A stretch of 64,000 bases of DNA from CBDDDW01 sp965226805 (GCA_965226805.1 CBDDDW010000026.1:186001-250000), one strand, 5' to 3'; positions 42,597-51,577 are shown, counted from the first letter of the stretch. The notes: generated by a model not told the origin, from the letters alone. Made by a program: numbers and translations.

Positions 42597-43952
42597 GTCC
42601 CAGGAAGTGGTGTAACAAGAGTAGAGGGTCTGGATGAAGAGAGACCACCACGTCATCCTTAGCGGGCAAAGACGAGCCTGAGAAAGGAGGACAACGGTGG
42701 TCAAGGAAAGGATGGACCTGCTTGAGCTAATGCGCAAGAGGGGAGTCGACGGTGACGTGGACTTTCTACGAGAGGCACTGAGAGTGCTGGTCGAGGAGAT
42801 CATGGAGGCTGATGTGTCATCGAGGACCGGTGCTGGGTATGGAGAACGCAACCCTGAGCGGGTGACCCAGCGCAACGGGTACCGGTCTCGAGCATGGGAC
42901 ACTCGCGTAGGGACCATGGAGTTGCAGATACCCAAGCTGAGGGAGGGGAGCTACTTTCCGAGCCTGCTGGAGCCACGGCGTCGCAGCGAGCGAGCTCTGC
43001 TGGCGGTGATCCAGCAGGCGTATGTGGAGGGTGTATCGACGAGGCGAGTGGATGATCTGGTCAAGGCTCTTGGGTGCGAGGGTATCTCAAAGAGCCAAGT
43101 GTCGCGTATCTGCCAGGAGCTGGACGGGGTGGTGGAGAGCTTCCTGGGTCGGCCGCTGGACGGCGGATCATATCCCTACCTGTGGCTGGACGCACTAACC
43201 CAGAAGGTCAGAGAGGCCGGTAGGATAGTCAACGTCAGCGTGGTGGTGGCGACGGCGGTCAATAGCGAGGGCAAGCGTGAGATCGTTGGGATGGACGTGG
43301 GTACCAGTGAAGACGGCGCCTTCTGGTTAGCCTTCCTGCGCTCACTGGTCGCCAGGGGCCTCGGCGGGGTGGAACTGGTGGTATCGGACGCTCATCAGGG
43401 ACTCAGGGATGCCATCGCAACTGTCTTCGGTGGGGCCAGTTGGCAGCGGTGCCGCACCCACTTCATGACCAACCTGCTCACTCGGGTCCCCAGGAGCGCT
43501 CAGCCCTGGGTGGCCACCATGGTACGCACCATCTACCAGCAGCCGTCCCCTCAGGAAGTGCATGCCCAACTCGAGCGGGTGATTGCTCAGCTCCAGGACC
43601 CGTTCCCACAGGTCGCCTCTCGACTGGACGAGGCTGGACCCGACGTCCTGGCCTTCTCCAGCTTCCCACTCGCCCACTGGAAGAAGATCTGGTCCAACAA
43701 CCCCCTGGAGCGTCTCAACAAGGAGATACGGCGCCGCACCGATGTGGTGGGCATCTTCCCTAACCGCCCAGCTGTCCGTCGCATGGTCGGCGCCGTCCTA
43801 GCTGAGCAGCACGACGAGTGGGCCGTCGGCCGTCGATACATGACACAGGAGGTAACCACCTCCAACGAAGCTCTACCCAGAGCCGAACTCGCAGAGGCAG
43901 CGGCCTAGACAATATCAACAGGATGACGTACTCTTACACCACTCTATGGGAC
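42597..43952 (+). mobile_element. IS256-family insertion sequence
   Basis: GTCCCAGGAAGTGGTGTAA (42597-42615) and its imperfect inverse at 43934-43952 (16 of 19 match) bound a 1356-bp element. No 8-bp target duplication is seen. It lies 165 bp to the right of the IS1380. Confidence 0.8.
42697..43908 (+). CDS. IS256-family (mutator-like) transposase
   Basis: A 403-residue DDE transposase. The N-terminal DNA-binding part has the segment GERNPERVTQRNGYRSR, and LQIPKLREGSYFPSLLEPRR follows. Catalytic positions are in YLWLDALTQKVRE (D), LVVSDAHQGLRDAI (D) and WSNNPLERLNKEIRRRTDVV (E). The GTG start at 42697 has AGAAAGGAGG 6 nt ahead. Intact in length. Confidence 0.92.
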   Translation: MVKERMDLLELMRKRGVDGDVDFLREALRVLVEEIMEADVSSRTGAGYGERNPERVTQRNGYRSRAWDTRVGTMELQIPKLREGSYFPSLLEPRRRSERALLAVIQQAYVEGVSTRRVDDLVKALGCEGISKSQVSRICQELDGVVESFLGRPLDGGSYPYLWLDALTQKVREAGRIVNVSVVVATAVNSEGKREIVGMDVGTSEDGAFWLAFLRSLVARGLGGVELVVSDAHQGLRDAIATVFGGASWQRCRTHFMTNLLTRVPRSAQPWVATMVRTIYQQPSPQEVHAQLERVIAQLQDPFPQVASRLDEAGPDVLAFSSFPLAHWKKIWSNNPLERLNKEIRRRTDVVGIFPNRPAVRRMVGAVLAEQHDEWAVGRRYMTQEVTTSNEALPRAELAEAAA

Positions 43953-44060
43953 GTGACCACCGGACAACAATCGCCAATATAGGCGATAGCACTGAACGTC
44001 CCTTCCTTCGGCGTTCCGAAGTCACTTAGACCCTGTAACATCAAAGTTCAGTGTGTGGGC

Positions 44061-44328
44061 TGTTCCAAAAGTCCTTCACGTCCACTTTGTCCCTTCCTTG
44101 CCTGCTACTAGCTGGCCTGCTTCTCTTCCAAAAGCCGGTCAAGGTCCTCCGTTCTAATCAGGGCTACGTTTCCCAGCCGCGTGATTGGTAGCTTGCCAGA
44201 TTGTACCCATCGCCGAATCGTCAGCCGATTCTTCTTCAACTTAGTCGCAACCTCACCTAGTGTATAGAAGGTCCCTGAAGTCACAGAACCACCCCTTCTG
44301 GAACAGAAGCAGAGGTTGTTCCAAAAGT
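44061..44328. repeat. 12-bp direct repeats flanking the excisionase-like gene
   Basis: TGTTCCAAAAGT occurs at 44061-44072 and again at 44317-44328 in the same orientation. The pair brackets the small HTH gene and may mark a small insertion or deletion footprint. Confidence 0.5.
44108..44284 (-). CDS. Excisionase-type helix-turn-helix protein
   Basis: A 58-residue protein of the HTH-17/excisionase group: FYTLGEVATKLKKNRLTIRR forms the helix-turn-helix, and WVQSGKLPITRLGNVALIR forms the wing. The GTG at 44284 is preferred; the frame is open to 44500, but that stretch lacks protein character. Such proteins direct excision of integrative elements or act as small regulators. No integrase is adjacent, so it is probably a leftover of a mobile element between the IS256 and the CoA-transferase genes. 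Confidence 0.75.
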   Translation of the reverse strand: MTSGTFYTLGEVATKLKKNRLTIRRWVQSGKLPITRLGNVALIRTEDLDRLLEEKQAS

Positions 44329-44399
44329 GGCTTGGGAATAGGACTTTTGGTGCAAAGCCCCTTTGGCCGGAGAGGACCGAGGAGAGGGGAGGCACCGCC

Positions 44400-45818
44400 T
44401 CAATCTGCCCGCTCGTATGGGTGAAAGTCGGCGGGCCTCTGGACGATGCGTTGGACGAATATACCCGGCGTAACCACCGCGTCGGGGTCCAGCTCCCCAA
44501 CCTCCACGATCTCGTCCACCTCCGCTATTGTGATTGCCGCGGCAGGCGCCATGACGGCGTTGAAGTTGCGGGAGGTCCCTCTATATACCAGGTTGCCCAT
44601 CCGGTCGGCCTTGTGGGCCCGGATGAGGGCATAATCACCTCGGATGGCATGTTCCAGCACGTACTCTCTCCCGCCGAACGCACGGGTCTCTTTGCCCTCC
44701 ACGATGGTCGTACCTACCCCAGTGGGCGTATAGAAGGCCGCCACTCCGTTTGCTCCTGCCCTGATGCGTTCCGCCAGAGTGCCCTGAGGTACAAGCTCGA
44801 GATCCACCTCGCCCCGCTTATACATTACCTCGAAGGCGTTGGGTCTTGAAGGAGAGGGCGAGACTGGGAATGACGCGACCGCCTTACCTACCTGGCCATT
44901 CTCTACCAGCAGGCTATGGTCTATGGTGATAAGGCCTGGAGGAGTACCGAACCCCGCCACTCGGGCTATGCCCGCCGTATTGCTCACGAGAGTTATGTTC
45001 TTCGCTCCCTGGTCTCTCAAAGCCGTGATCAAGTACTGGGCCATGCCCCCTGGGCCACCGAAGCCATCCATCAGCACCACGGCGCCATCTGGCATATCGG
45101 CCAGGGCCTCGGCGCCGCTGGCGAAGACCTTATCCGCCCGAACTCCCGCGGGCTGGGAGAAAGCCATCTCCCTTAGGTCCTGGTCCACGATAAGGCCGGC
45201 CTCGGTAATTTCTTGCACCTCCCCGACGTTCCAACCCGGAGCTATCTCCTTGAGGATCAGACCTTCTTGCACCACCCGCATAACGGCTATGTCGGTCACG
45301 ATGAGGTCTACGCAGCCACTTCCGGTGACGGGGTAGGTGCACTCCCTTACGATCCTCGGGGCCCGGTCCCGCGTGGTATGCTCCATCATCACGACCAGCG
45401 ATTTCGCTCCGGCGATGATGTCCGCAGGTCCTCGGAGTCCCCTTGGGCCGCTACCGGGTTCCTCCCGGGCAGCGAGGTCTCCCCTCTCGGAGACCTGGGC
45501 CCCCTCTACCAGGACCACGTCCACATGCCCGCCCCTTATCATGCCGAAGGAGTCGGCCGCGTGAACTATTGCGCCGCCGGGGCCGACACCCATGGGATCG
45601 CCTCCAGCGTCTACCAGATCGGGCTCCTCGGGCCCTCGCTCGGGACCGGCGGCGCCTCCCACGACCCCATTCTCCGTGTGGAAGACCACTCCTCTGTCCA
45701 GCGGCACATACTCCATGACCGTGGAGGGCAGCCCAGCCCCGATGGTGGCTACTTGGCCAGGCTGGAGCTCAGCGGCGACCCTGACGGCCAAGAGCTCAAG
45801 GCTGATCCGATCACTCAT
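44400..45818 (-). CDS. Family I CoA-transferase, B-A fusion
   Basis: A 472-residue protein of two CoA-transferase domains in the order B then A. The N-terminal half matches subunit B: IGAGLPSTVMEYV, the catalytic Glu in VVFHTENGVVGG (near 45-56), and ADSFGMIRGGHVDVVLVEGA. After a linker near 225 the C-terminal half matches subunit A: DGAVVLMDGFGGPGGMAQY and GTLAERIRAGANGVAAFY. Fused eukaryotic SCOT is A-B, so the order here is reversed. The ATG at 45818 has GGGAGGTG 8 nt ahead and overlaps the separate A gene by 8 bp. The substrate may be a 3-oxoacid such as acetoacetate or 3-oxoadipate. Confidence 0.88.
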   Translation of the reverse strand: MSDRISLELLAVRVAAELQPGQVATIGAGLPSTVMEYVPLDRGVVFHTENGVVGGAAGPERGPEEPDLVDAGGDPMGVGPGGAIVHAADSFGMIRGGHVDVVLVEGAQVSERGDLAAREEPGSGPRGLRGPADIIAGAKSLVVMMEHTTRDRAPRIVRECTYPVTGSGCVDLIVTDIAVMRVVQEGLILKEIAPGWNVGEVQEITEAGLIVDQDLREMAFSQPAGVRADKVFASGAEALADMPDGAVVLMDGFGGPGGMAQYLITALRDQGAKNITLVSNTAGIARVAGFGTPPGLITIDHSLLVENGQVGKAVASFPVSPSPSRPNAFEVMYKRGEVDLELVPQGTLAERIRAGANGVAAFYTPTGVGTTIVEGKETRAFGGREYVLEHAIRGDYALIRAHKADRMGNLVYRGTSRNFNAVMAPAAAITIAEVDEIVEVGELDPDAVVTPGIFVQRIVQRPADFHPYERAD

Positions 45819-46515
45819 CGGGGCCACCTCCCGCCCGCACGATTCTATCTATGTATATAGCCGGCGTGATCACCAACTCCGGGTCCAGGTCTCCGGGTTC
45901 GACTATCTCATCCACCTCCACGATCGTTACCGCTGCCGCGGTAGCCATAACGGGGTTCCAGTTCCGTTGGGTCCTCCTGTATACCAGGTTTCCAAGGGTA
46001 TCCGCCGTGTGGGCACGAAGAAGGGCGAAGTCCGCTTGGAGGGATACCTCCAGGGAGCAGGGAACGCCGTCGATGACCCGCTTCTCCTTCGTAGGGTCGA
46101 TGGCATCACCCCCATGCGCGGGCAGGAAGACCCCCCCAAGGCCCGCCCCCCCGGCGCGGATCCGCTCCGCCAGGGTCGCCTGAGCCACCATTTCGACCTC
46201 CAGTTCCCCCGAGCGCCGGCGATCCATGGGTGCGGCTGCGGCAATTGGGCTCGAACGTATAGGGGTGGCCGTGATCACCTTGCGGACGCGCCCGGCAGCG
46301 ACCAGCCTTGCCACGTCGTGCAGTTCTGGGTCATTAACGTACCACGGTCCGCTGATGCAAGTGAGGCCGCGAGCGGCCTGCCTGAGAAGAGCCCTCACAA
46401 GGCCCTGGGGAGTGCCTGGTACCGCGTACCCGCCTACCATTACGACGGCGCCATCGGGTATGTCCGCTACAGCCGCGTCGGCACTGGAGAACACTTTGTC
46501 GGAGGGCAAAGTCAC
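45811..46515 (-). CDS. Family I CoA-transferase subunit A
   Basis: A 234-residue subunit A. Blocks are DKVFSSADAAVADIPDGAVV, MVGGYAVPGTPQGLVRALL, VEMVAQATLAERIRAGGAGL and LRAHTADTLGNLVYRR. It overlaps the B-A fusion by 8 bp, so the two are translated together. With an A domain already in the fusion, this free A gives an A + BA set. The free A may pair with the B half while the fused A is accessory, or the fusion may be self-sufficient. Downstream and upstream are IS elements, so the pair is an isolated unit. Confidence 0.87.
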   Translation of the reverse strand: MTLPSDKVFSSADAAVADIPDGAVVMVGGYAVPGTPQGLVRALLRQAARGLTCISGPWYVNDPELHDVARLVAAGRVRKVITATPIRSSPIAAAAPMDRRRSGELEVEMVAQATLAERIRAGGAGLGGVFLPAHGGDAIDPTKEKRVIDGVPCSLEVSLQADFALLRAHTADTLGNLVYRRTQRNWNPVMATAAAVTIVEVDEIVEPGDLDPELVITPAIYIDRIVRAGGGPDE

Positions 46516-46588
46516 TACCTCGCGATTTCTCCAGTGAATTCTAACAGGGATCGGAAGCAGCGTGAAGCGCGTGTACTCGTCCAGTAGA

Positions 46589-47679
46589 TTAGTGACACTT
46601 GACCTCCTTCAGGGTGGGATGTGATATGGTGGAAGTGTATGGGGAAGACGGGACGCCGGGTGATATGCCTGCCGTTCCGTTTTCTTTGTCCGGTGGGTGA
46701 TCCAAGAGCCAGCGCTGCCAGAACGCCCAGGGGGTTAGGTACCCCAGTGCCTGATGGGGACGCACAGTATTGTAGATACGTTCCCAGGCCAGCAGCTCCC
46801 GGTTGAGGGGAGCCACTTCCAGGGAGAAGTCGTTGACCTCATAGAACTCTTCTGTATGGGTGCGTTGGGCCCGCTCCACACAGCCGTTGAGCTTGGGGGA
46901 TCGGGGTGGCAGCACAAAGAGCTTCAGTTCCCGGCGCTGGCATTCCATCTCAAAGGCCGCCTGGAACTCAGAGCCACCATCCACTTGGATGGCCCTTATA
47001 GGGAAGGGCATCCGCTCCAGGAGGCGCTCCAAGAAGCCCGCCGCCGTGGTAGCAGTGGCTCTGGTGTGGGCTTCCACCACATCCCAGCGGGAGACCACAT
47101 CGCGGGCAGTGAAGTGCTTCAGGACCATCCCAGGCAGTGGGCGTATATCCAGAGTGTCCACCTGAACTAAGTCTCCCGGCTTCTTTACCTCATATCCTTT
47201 GGGCTTGCGCACGGCGTAGGTACGACGCCAAGCCGCTTACGGGTGGGAATACCATTGCGGAGCGGCTCCTTGAGCACCCCACGGGCCTTCAGGTGGCTCA
47301 GGATACGTCCCACCATGGAGGTGGACACCTCCCAGCCCCTCTCCCTTAGCAGCACTGCCAACTTGTCTTTCCCCCACCTTGGATACTGCTCTCTCAGATG
47401 TAACACTGCTAGAGCCAGCTCCCGAGACCAGCTAGGCCGACGTAGCCGCTTGGGCTTATGGGAACGCTCTTCCAGGCTGCTGAGATCCCTGGAGTTGTAC
47501 CGTCCCTTCCACCGATAAAAGGTCTGCCGGCTGATGCCAAAGTAGCGACAGGTCAATGCGGCGTTTCTATAGGTGCGGTAATGGTCCATCCACTTCAATC
47601 TGGCCTTGGCCATCCTGCTGATCCCCTGCACCCTGCTTATACCTTTGGTACCTGTTCCTCTCGTTCCTACTATCTTCAT
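46589..47679 (-). pseudogene. Frameshifted IS481-family transposase
   Basis: Two overlapping frames make up one transposase. The upstream frame (47679-47185, 164 residues) has the HTH part: RYFGISRQTFYRWKGRYN and LAVLLRERGWEVSTSMVGRI. The downstream frame (47212-46589, 207 residues) has the DDE core: LVQVDTLDIRPLPGM (D), IRAIQVDGGSEFQAAF (D), and PKLNGCVERAQRTHTEEFY (E). The switch must lie between about 47235 and 47212. No canonical slippery run is present there, so this is more likely a disabling indel than programmed recoding. Confidence 0.8.
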
Positions 47680-47703
47680 GATGACACTATTCTAAGTGTC
47701 ACT
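46591..47703 (-). mobile_element. IS481-family insertion sequence
   Basis: AGTGACACTT (46591-46600) and AAGTGTCACT (47694-47703) are perfect 10-bp inverted ends around the frameshifted transposase, total 1113 bp. The stop codon of the transposase overlaps the left end. No target duplication is seen. Confidence 0.75.
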
Positions 47704-47849
47704 CATCATTATGAACGAGATCAGCGCTACCCCCGGGCCTCGAACTGTTCCGCGGGCATCCGTCTCCCAGTTGGAGAGGGACCGCAGGTGAGGGCCGCCT
47801 TGACCCTCCACTCGGTCCTCCCGTACAATCGGCGATAGGGGGCTATTCC

Positions 47850-49175
47850 ATGTTTGAATCCTTGACCGATAAGCTCAACGGCATTTTCCAGCGTCTCACC
47901 GGCAAGGGCCGGCTAACGGAAAAGGACCTGGACGAGGCACTGAGGCAGATCCGTCTGGCGCTGCTTGAGGCCGACGTGAATTTCAAGGTTGCGCGGGAGC
48001 TGGTGAACCGGGTCCGCGAGCGGTCCTTGGGCAAAGAGGTGCTGGAAAGCCTTACGCCTGGCCAGCAGGTGGTGAAGGTCGTCCACGAGGAGCTGACGGC
48101 CATCCTGAGCGGAACCGACCACAAGCTGGCCCAGGCCGGTAGCCCCCCGACGGTCCTGATGCTCGTGGGCCTACAGGGCACCGGCAAGACCACTACCGCC
48201 GCCAAGCTGGCATACCACCTGCAGCAGCGGGGGCAGAGGTCTCTGCTCATAGCCGCCGATCTGCGCAGGCCCGCCGCCATCCAGCAGCTGGCAACCCTCG
48301 GCAAGGAATTGGACATTCCGGTGTACAAGGAAGGCACCTCCTCCACGGCGGTCAAGGTCGCCAGGGCCGGGGTCAAACAGGCCCGGCAGATGGGCCTGGG
48401 CGCGGCCATTATCGATACCGGCGGCAGGCTGCACATGGACGAGGAGATGATGGTGGAGTTGGAGGAGGTGAGGGCTGCCGTGTCTCCCGACGAGGTGCTC
48501 CTCGTGGTGGACGCCATGGCCGGCCAGGACGCCGTAACCTCTGCCCAAGAGTTCCACCAGCGCGTGGACCTCTCGGGACTGATAATGACCAAGCTCGACG
48601 GGGACGCTCGAGGTGGAGCCTCCATCTCCATCACCCAGGTCACGGGCGTGCCCATAAAGTTCATCGGCTCTGGTGAGCGGACTTACGCTCTGGAGCCCTT
48701 CTATCCGGACAGGCTGGCCTCCCGCATCCTCGGCATGGGTGACGTGCTGACCCTGATCGACAAGGCCCAGCAGACCGTGGATGAGAAACAGGCCAGGGAG
48801 ATGGAGAGGAAGCTACTCACGGCGACTTTTGACCTGGAGGATTTCCTGGAGCAGTTCCAGAGCGTGAAGAAGATGGGCTTCACCCAGATCCTGGAGCTGA
48901 TACCCGGCTTCTCTCAGATGAAGAACCGTCTCCCCGAGGAATTCGACGAAAAGCAACTGGTCAAGTTCGAGGCGGTCATACGCTCCATGACCCCGGAGGA
49001 GCGCCACAATCCAGACATCCTGAACGGCAAGCGGCGGCGGCGCATCGCCATGGGCAGCGGCACCACGCCTCAGGACGTGAACCAACTCCTTAACCAGTTC
49101 CGCCAGGCCCAGAAGCTGATGAAGCAGATGTCCCGCATGCGCAACCCCCGCGACCTCCAGGGGCTGTTCCGGTAG
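47850..49175 (+). CDS. ffh: Signal recognition particle protein Ffh
   Basis: A 441-residue SRP54 GTPase. The N domain (1-~95) has FQRLTGKGRLTEKDLDEALR. The G domain has the P-loop GLQGTGKTTTAAKLA (near 104), then IIDTGGRL, where most family members have DTAGR, and TKLDGDARGG (near 246). The Met-rich M domain closes with IPGFSQMKNRLPEE and LMKQMSRMRN. It binds the 4.5S RNA and signal peptides and targets ribosomes to the membrane. No SRP RNA is seen nearby. It begins 147 bp right of the IS481 end and ends against a bidirectional terminator. Confidence 0.95.
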   Translation: MFESLTDKLNGIFQRLTGKGRLTEKDLDEALRQIRLALLEADVNFKVARELVNRVRERSLGKEVLESLTPGQQVVKVVHEELTAILSGTDHKLAQAGSPPTVLMLVGLQGTGKTTTAAKLAYHLQQRGQRSLLIAADLRRPAAIQQLATLGKELDIPVYKEGTSSTAVKVARAGVKQARQMGLGAAIIDTGGRLHMDEEMMVELEEVRAAVSPDEVLLVVDAMAGQDAVTSAQEFHQRVDLSGLIMTKLDGDARGGASISITQVTGVPIKFIGSGERTYALEPFYPDRLASRILGMGDVLTLIDKAQQTVDEKQAREMERKLLTATFDLEDFLEQFQSVKKMGFTQILELIPGFSQMKNRLPEEFDEKQLVKFEAVIRSMTPEERHNPDILNGKRRRRIAMGSGTTPQDVNQLLNQFRQAQKLMKQMSRMRNPRDLQGLFR

Positions 49176-49210
49176 CTCGGGAATTCAAAACGCTAATGGC
49201 TTCAGCGCCA

Positions 49211-49245
49211 CTGAAGGCGGACCAGCACAGCCGGTCCGCCTTCAG
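49211..49245. terminator. Bidirectional terminator between ffh and the HYHYGP gene
   Basis: CTGAAGGCGGACC (49211-49223) and GGTCCGCCTTCAG (49233-49245) pair perfectly over 13 bp with a 9-nt loop. The convergent genes on either side end 36 bp and 60 bp away. Confidence 0.8.
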
Positions 49246-49304
49246 GGTCTCGATTATGTCGGGCACAGGTTCTGAGATTTAGACGGCCCAGTCCCGCACC
49301 GCGC

Positions 49305-50105
49305 CTACTTTGCGTTGGCCGCCTGTCTGGCGAGGGCCTTGGGCTCGACCTCCTGCTCCAGCGCGGCGGCGATTAGGTTGGTGTCCATCCCGGCGACCAC
49401 ACCCGGATATCCCGCCCTCTGGATCATGGCCGGCAGCTTGCCCTCCTTGAAACGGTCCAGCACCCAGCGAAGCGGGTCGGTGACCAGGGTCGTGTCCCAG
49501 GCGATGGTCTCATCTCTGTTCCTGGGACCGTAGTGATAATGGGGGTTATTCTCGAAACAGTCGAAGGCAAGAAGCTCGATCTCCTGCCCCGCGACGTCGC
49601 TCAGCACATGGATGGCGAGGCCCCGGTCGTTTACCTGGGGCAACTCACGGAACTCGAGGCCGAACTTGATGTTGCCTACCTCTATGACTTCGTCGCCCCG
49701 TTTGTGGACCGTCATCCGTCTCTGAGTTAGGGCCATCTCCCTCGCGACGGTCTCCAATTCATCCAGCTTGTTCGCCACCAGGCCGGTGTCGATCTTGTCC
49801 GCCACGTCGTCATATCCGGCCCTGCGGGCCATAGCCGGCAGAGAGTTCCTCAGCTGCTCCAGGGTCCAGCCGACGGGGTTCCCAGCGGTGGTCTTGTCCA
49901 TTCTGATCTGACCGCTATTCTTCTCAGGGCCGTAATGGTAGTGAGGGATCTGGTCGAAGCAGTCGAACCGAAGGATCTCTACGCTCTTCCCATCGACCTC
50001 GCCCAACACCTGAATGCAAAGGCCCTGGTCCGGCTGCAGGTCCTTCCGGTACTGGAGGGCAAATGTAACCGCCCCGGCCTCGATTTGCGTGCTCCCTATC
50101 TCCAT
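49305..50105 (-). CDS. Protein of unknown function with two FDCF-HYHYGP repeats
   Basis: A 266-residue soluble protein made of two related halves of about 120 residues. Each half has FALQYR/FGLEFR, a strand ending in LRFDCFDQIPHYHYGPEKN (first) and LAFDCFENNPHYHYGPRNR (second), and a later block on an Ala/Gly/Tyr motif (ARRAGYDDVADKIDTGLVAN; IQRAGYPGVVAGMDTNLIAA). The HYHYGP motif with neighbouring Asp/Cys could bind a metal. I do not recognise a characterised family. It is divergent from another unknown gene, so the two may be related in role. Confidence 0.7.
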   Translation of the reverse strand: MEIGSTQIEAGAVTFALQYRKDLQPDQGLCIQVLGEVDGKSVEILRFDCFDQIPHYHYGPEKNSGQIRMDKTTAGNPVGWTLEQLRNSLPAMARRAGYDDVADKIDTGLVANKLDELETVAREMALTQRRMTVHKRGDEVIEVGNIKFGLEFRELPQVNDRGLAIHVLSDVAGQEIELLAFDCFENNPHYHYGPRNRDETIAWDTTLVTDPLRWVLDRFKEGKLPAMIQRAGYPGVVAGMDTNLIAAALEQEVEPKALARQAANAK

Positions 50106-50360
50106 AATGCGCCTCCCTTCGAAAGTCGTAGGCTAAATGTCCCACCTCGGGACCATATCGTTTCCTTGCCCGTTATTATAGACCACTCTCTGGTCCTGGT
50201 AAACAAGCCAAGGTCCGGCTGATCCGGTCGGGCCCGATGGTACAATGATCGAGGACGCAACCGGGGGTGTGCTCTCCCATCGAGCAGGTTAGTTTGTGGG
50301 GGCGCACGTCATGGAGACAGACCGAAGTGGACCTGGGGTCTATCCGGGAGGCGGTAGCAG

Positions 50361-50789
50361 ATGCGAATACCCGGAAAGAAGCGGAGCAGCGCACCGGATG
50401 AGTGCGGCTTCAGGGCGGGCCGTTTCGCCGAAGCCGTCAGGGACAGCCTGATGTCTACGGCCTGGGACATGCTGTCCAGGGAATCCCAGGGCGTCCGCCA
50501 GGGAGTCTGGGCCACCCAGGGAAAAGTAGACCTGCAGGTGGTCTACCGGGCGGCCCACGATCAAAAGCACCCCATGTTTCAGCTCATGATGGAGGACCTG
50601 ACCGACCTGGGAGTGGCGCCCACAAGCTATATCGACGACCGTCACGCCTTCGCCTTCCTCCCCTTTGGCATCAAAGATGACCAGGAGGTGATGCGCAAGG
50701 GAGGACTGGTCCCCGGTATCATCATCCCCATGCTGTTGGAGGACGCGGAATGGAGGGTGGACCTTCCGGGGTGGCACTTAGCCTGGTAA
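50361..50789 (+). CDS. Hypothetical protein, unknown family
   Basis: A 142-residue soluble protein (MRIPGKKRSSAPDECGF...). Features are TQGKVDLQVVYRAAHDQKHP in the middle and a Gly/Pro-rich KGGLVPGIIIPMLLEDAEW near the end. There is no signal peptide and no known motif. GGGAGGCGG lies 5-8 nt before the ATG, a good initiation signal. It diverges from the HYHYGP gene over 255 bp. Function unknown. Confidence 0.65.
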   Translation: MRIPGKKRSSAPDECGFRAGRFAEAVRDSLMSTAWDMLSRESQGVRQGVWATQGKVDLQVVYRAAHDQKHPMFQLMMEDLTDLGVAPTSYIDDRHAFAFLPFGIKDDQEVMRKGGLVPGIIIPMLLEDAEWRVDLPGWHLAW

Positions 50790-50849
50790 CCCGCGAAACC
50801 TCACCTTATAGCAAGCCCCTCCCTCGCTACCGACCCACGGGAGCCTGGA

Positions 50850-51530
50850 CTACGCCGAGCATCCTGGTGGCGCGCTCGGGTCGTAGCTGTTCCGTGACAC
50901 GACGGCATCCGTCGAGTCCCGAAGCACGGCGATATCGGCCCGGCTGTTGCTCCAGATGGCGGTCCCACTCCCGAAGCTGAATCCACCCCACTCCTGGTGT
51001 ACCTCATTGGTGTAGACCCTGATGGTATCACTGGGCCCCAGGACGTAGCTGTCCTCGAAGGTAAACCTTTCAATGGCAAGGGTTGGTGAAGGCGTCGGCT
51101 GGGCAGAGTGTGTAGGCGTCGAGGTTGGCCTGGCCTTGAGAGCAGGCGATTGAGTCGAGGGAGACGGCGCCGGTGATGCGGCTGGGAGAGATACACCTGC
51201 CGGTGACTGGGTTGGTGCTGCGGGAGTCGTAGTGGTGGGAGTGGGTGCGGGCGTAGTTGTGGAGTAAGGCGTGGGAGTGGGTGTGGGCGTAGGCGTGGAC
51301 GAAGGCTTGTGGGTGGGTGAATGTGCAGCGGTAGCGGTGGCGTTGAGCGCATGGGACGGCGTGGGAGAGATGTTGGGGAAAGTCGGCGCGCTAGGTGAAA
51401 CCGCGGGCGTCAGTGTGGGGCCAACCGATGGACTGGGCGCGCTGGAGCAACCTGTCGCCGCCATGATGAGGATCATCATGGCCAGGGGTCCGGTGAGCAG
51501 GTGTCCCCAGCTAGAATGTGCTTTTCTCAT
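50850..51530 (-). CDS. Lipoprotein with Pro/Thr-rich linker and LTD-like domain
   Basis: A secreted lipoprotein: from the ATG at 51530 a signal peptide leads to the lipobox IMAATGC (Cys about residue 28). A long Pro/Thr/Ser-rich linker follows, with runs such as TPTPTPTPTP. The C-terminal ~70 residues (FTFEDSYVLGPSDTIRVYT ... GSGTAIWSNSRADIAVLRD) read as a lamin-tail domain (LTD), seen in bacterial surface proteins, often bound to membranes or cell wall. The frame is open to 51689, but the signal peptide favours 51530. It lies 47 bp downstream of the LPG-synthase-like gene. Confidence 0.8.
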   Translation of the reverse strand: MRKAHSSWGHLLTGPLAMMILIMAATGCSSAPSPSVGPTLTPAVSPSAPTFPNISPTPSHALNATATAAHSPTHKPSSTPTPTPTPTPYSTTTPAPTPTTTTPAAPTQSPAGVSLPAASPAPSPSTQSPALKARPTSTPTHSAQPTPSPTLAIERFTFEDSYVLGPSDTIRVYTNEVHQEWGGFSFGSGTAIWSNSRADIAVLRDSTDAVVSRNSYDPSAPPGCSA

Positions 51531-51577
51531 GGCGCTGCCGTGCTTAGATCGGGCCGCGGACAGCTGTCGCGACGGGC

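Noticed and set aside
40912..43952. IS1380 and IS256 as one composite transposon
   Set aside because: Their ends are unrelated, the 165 bp between them carries no gene, and no shared target duplication is visible.
47704..47849. SRP RNA gene next to ffh
   Set aside because: No match to the conserved 4.5S loop sequence was seen.
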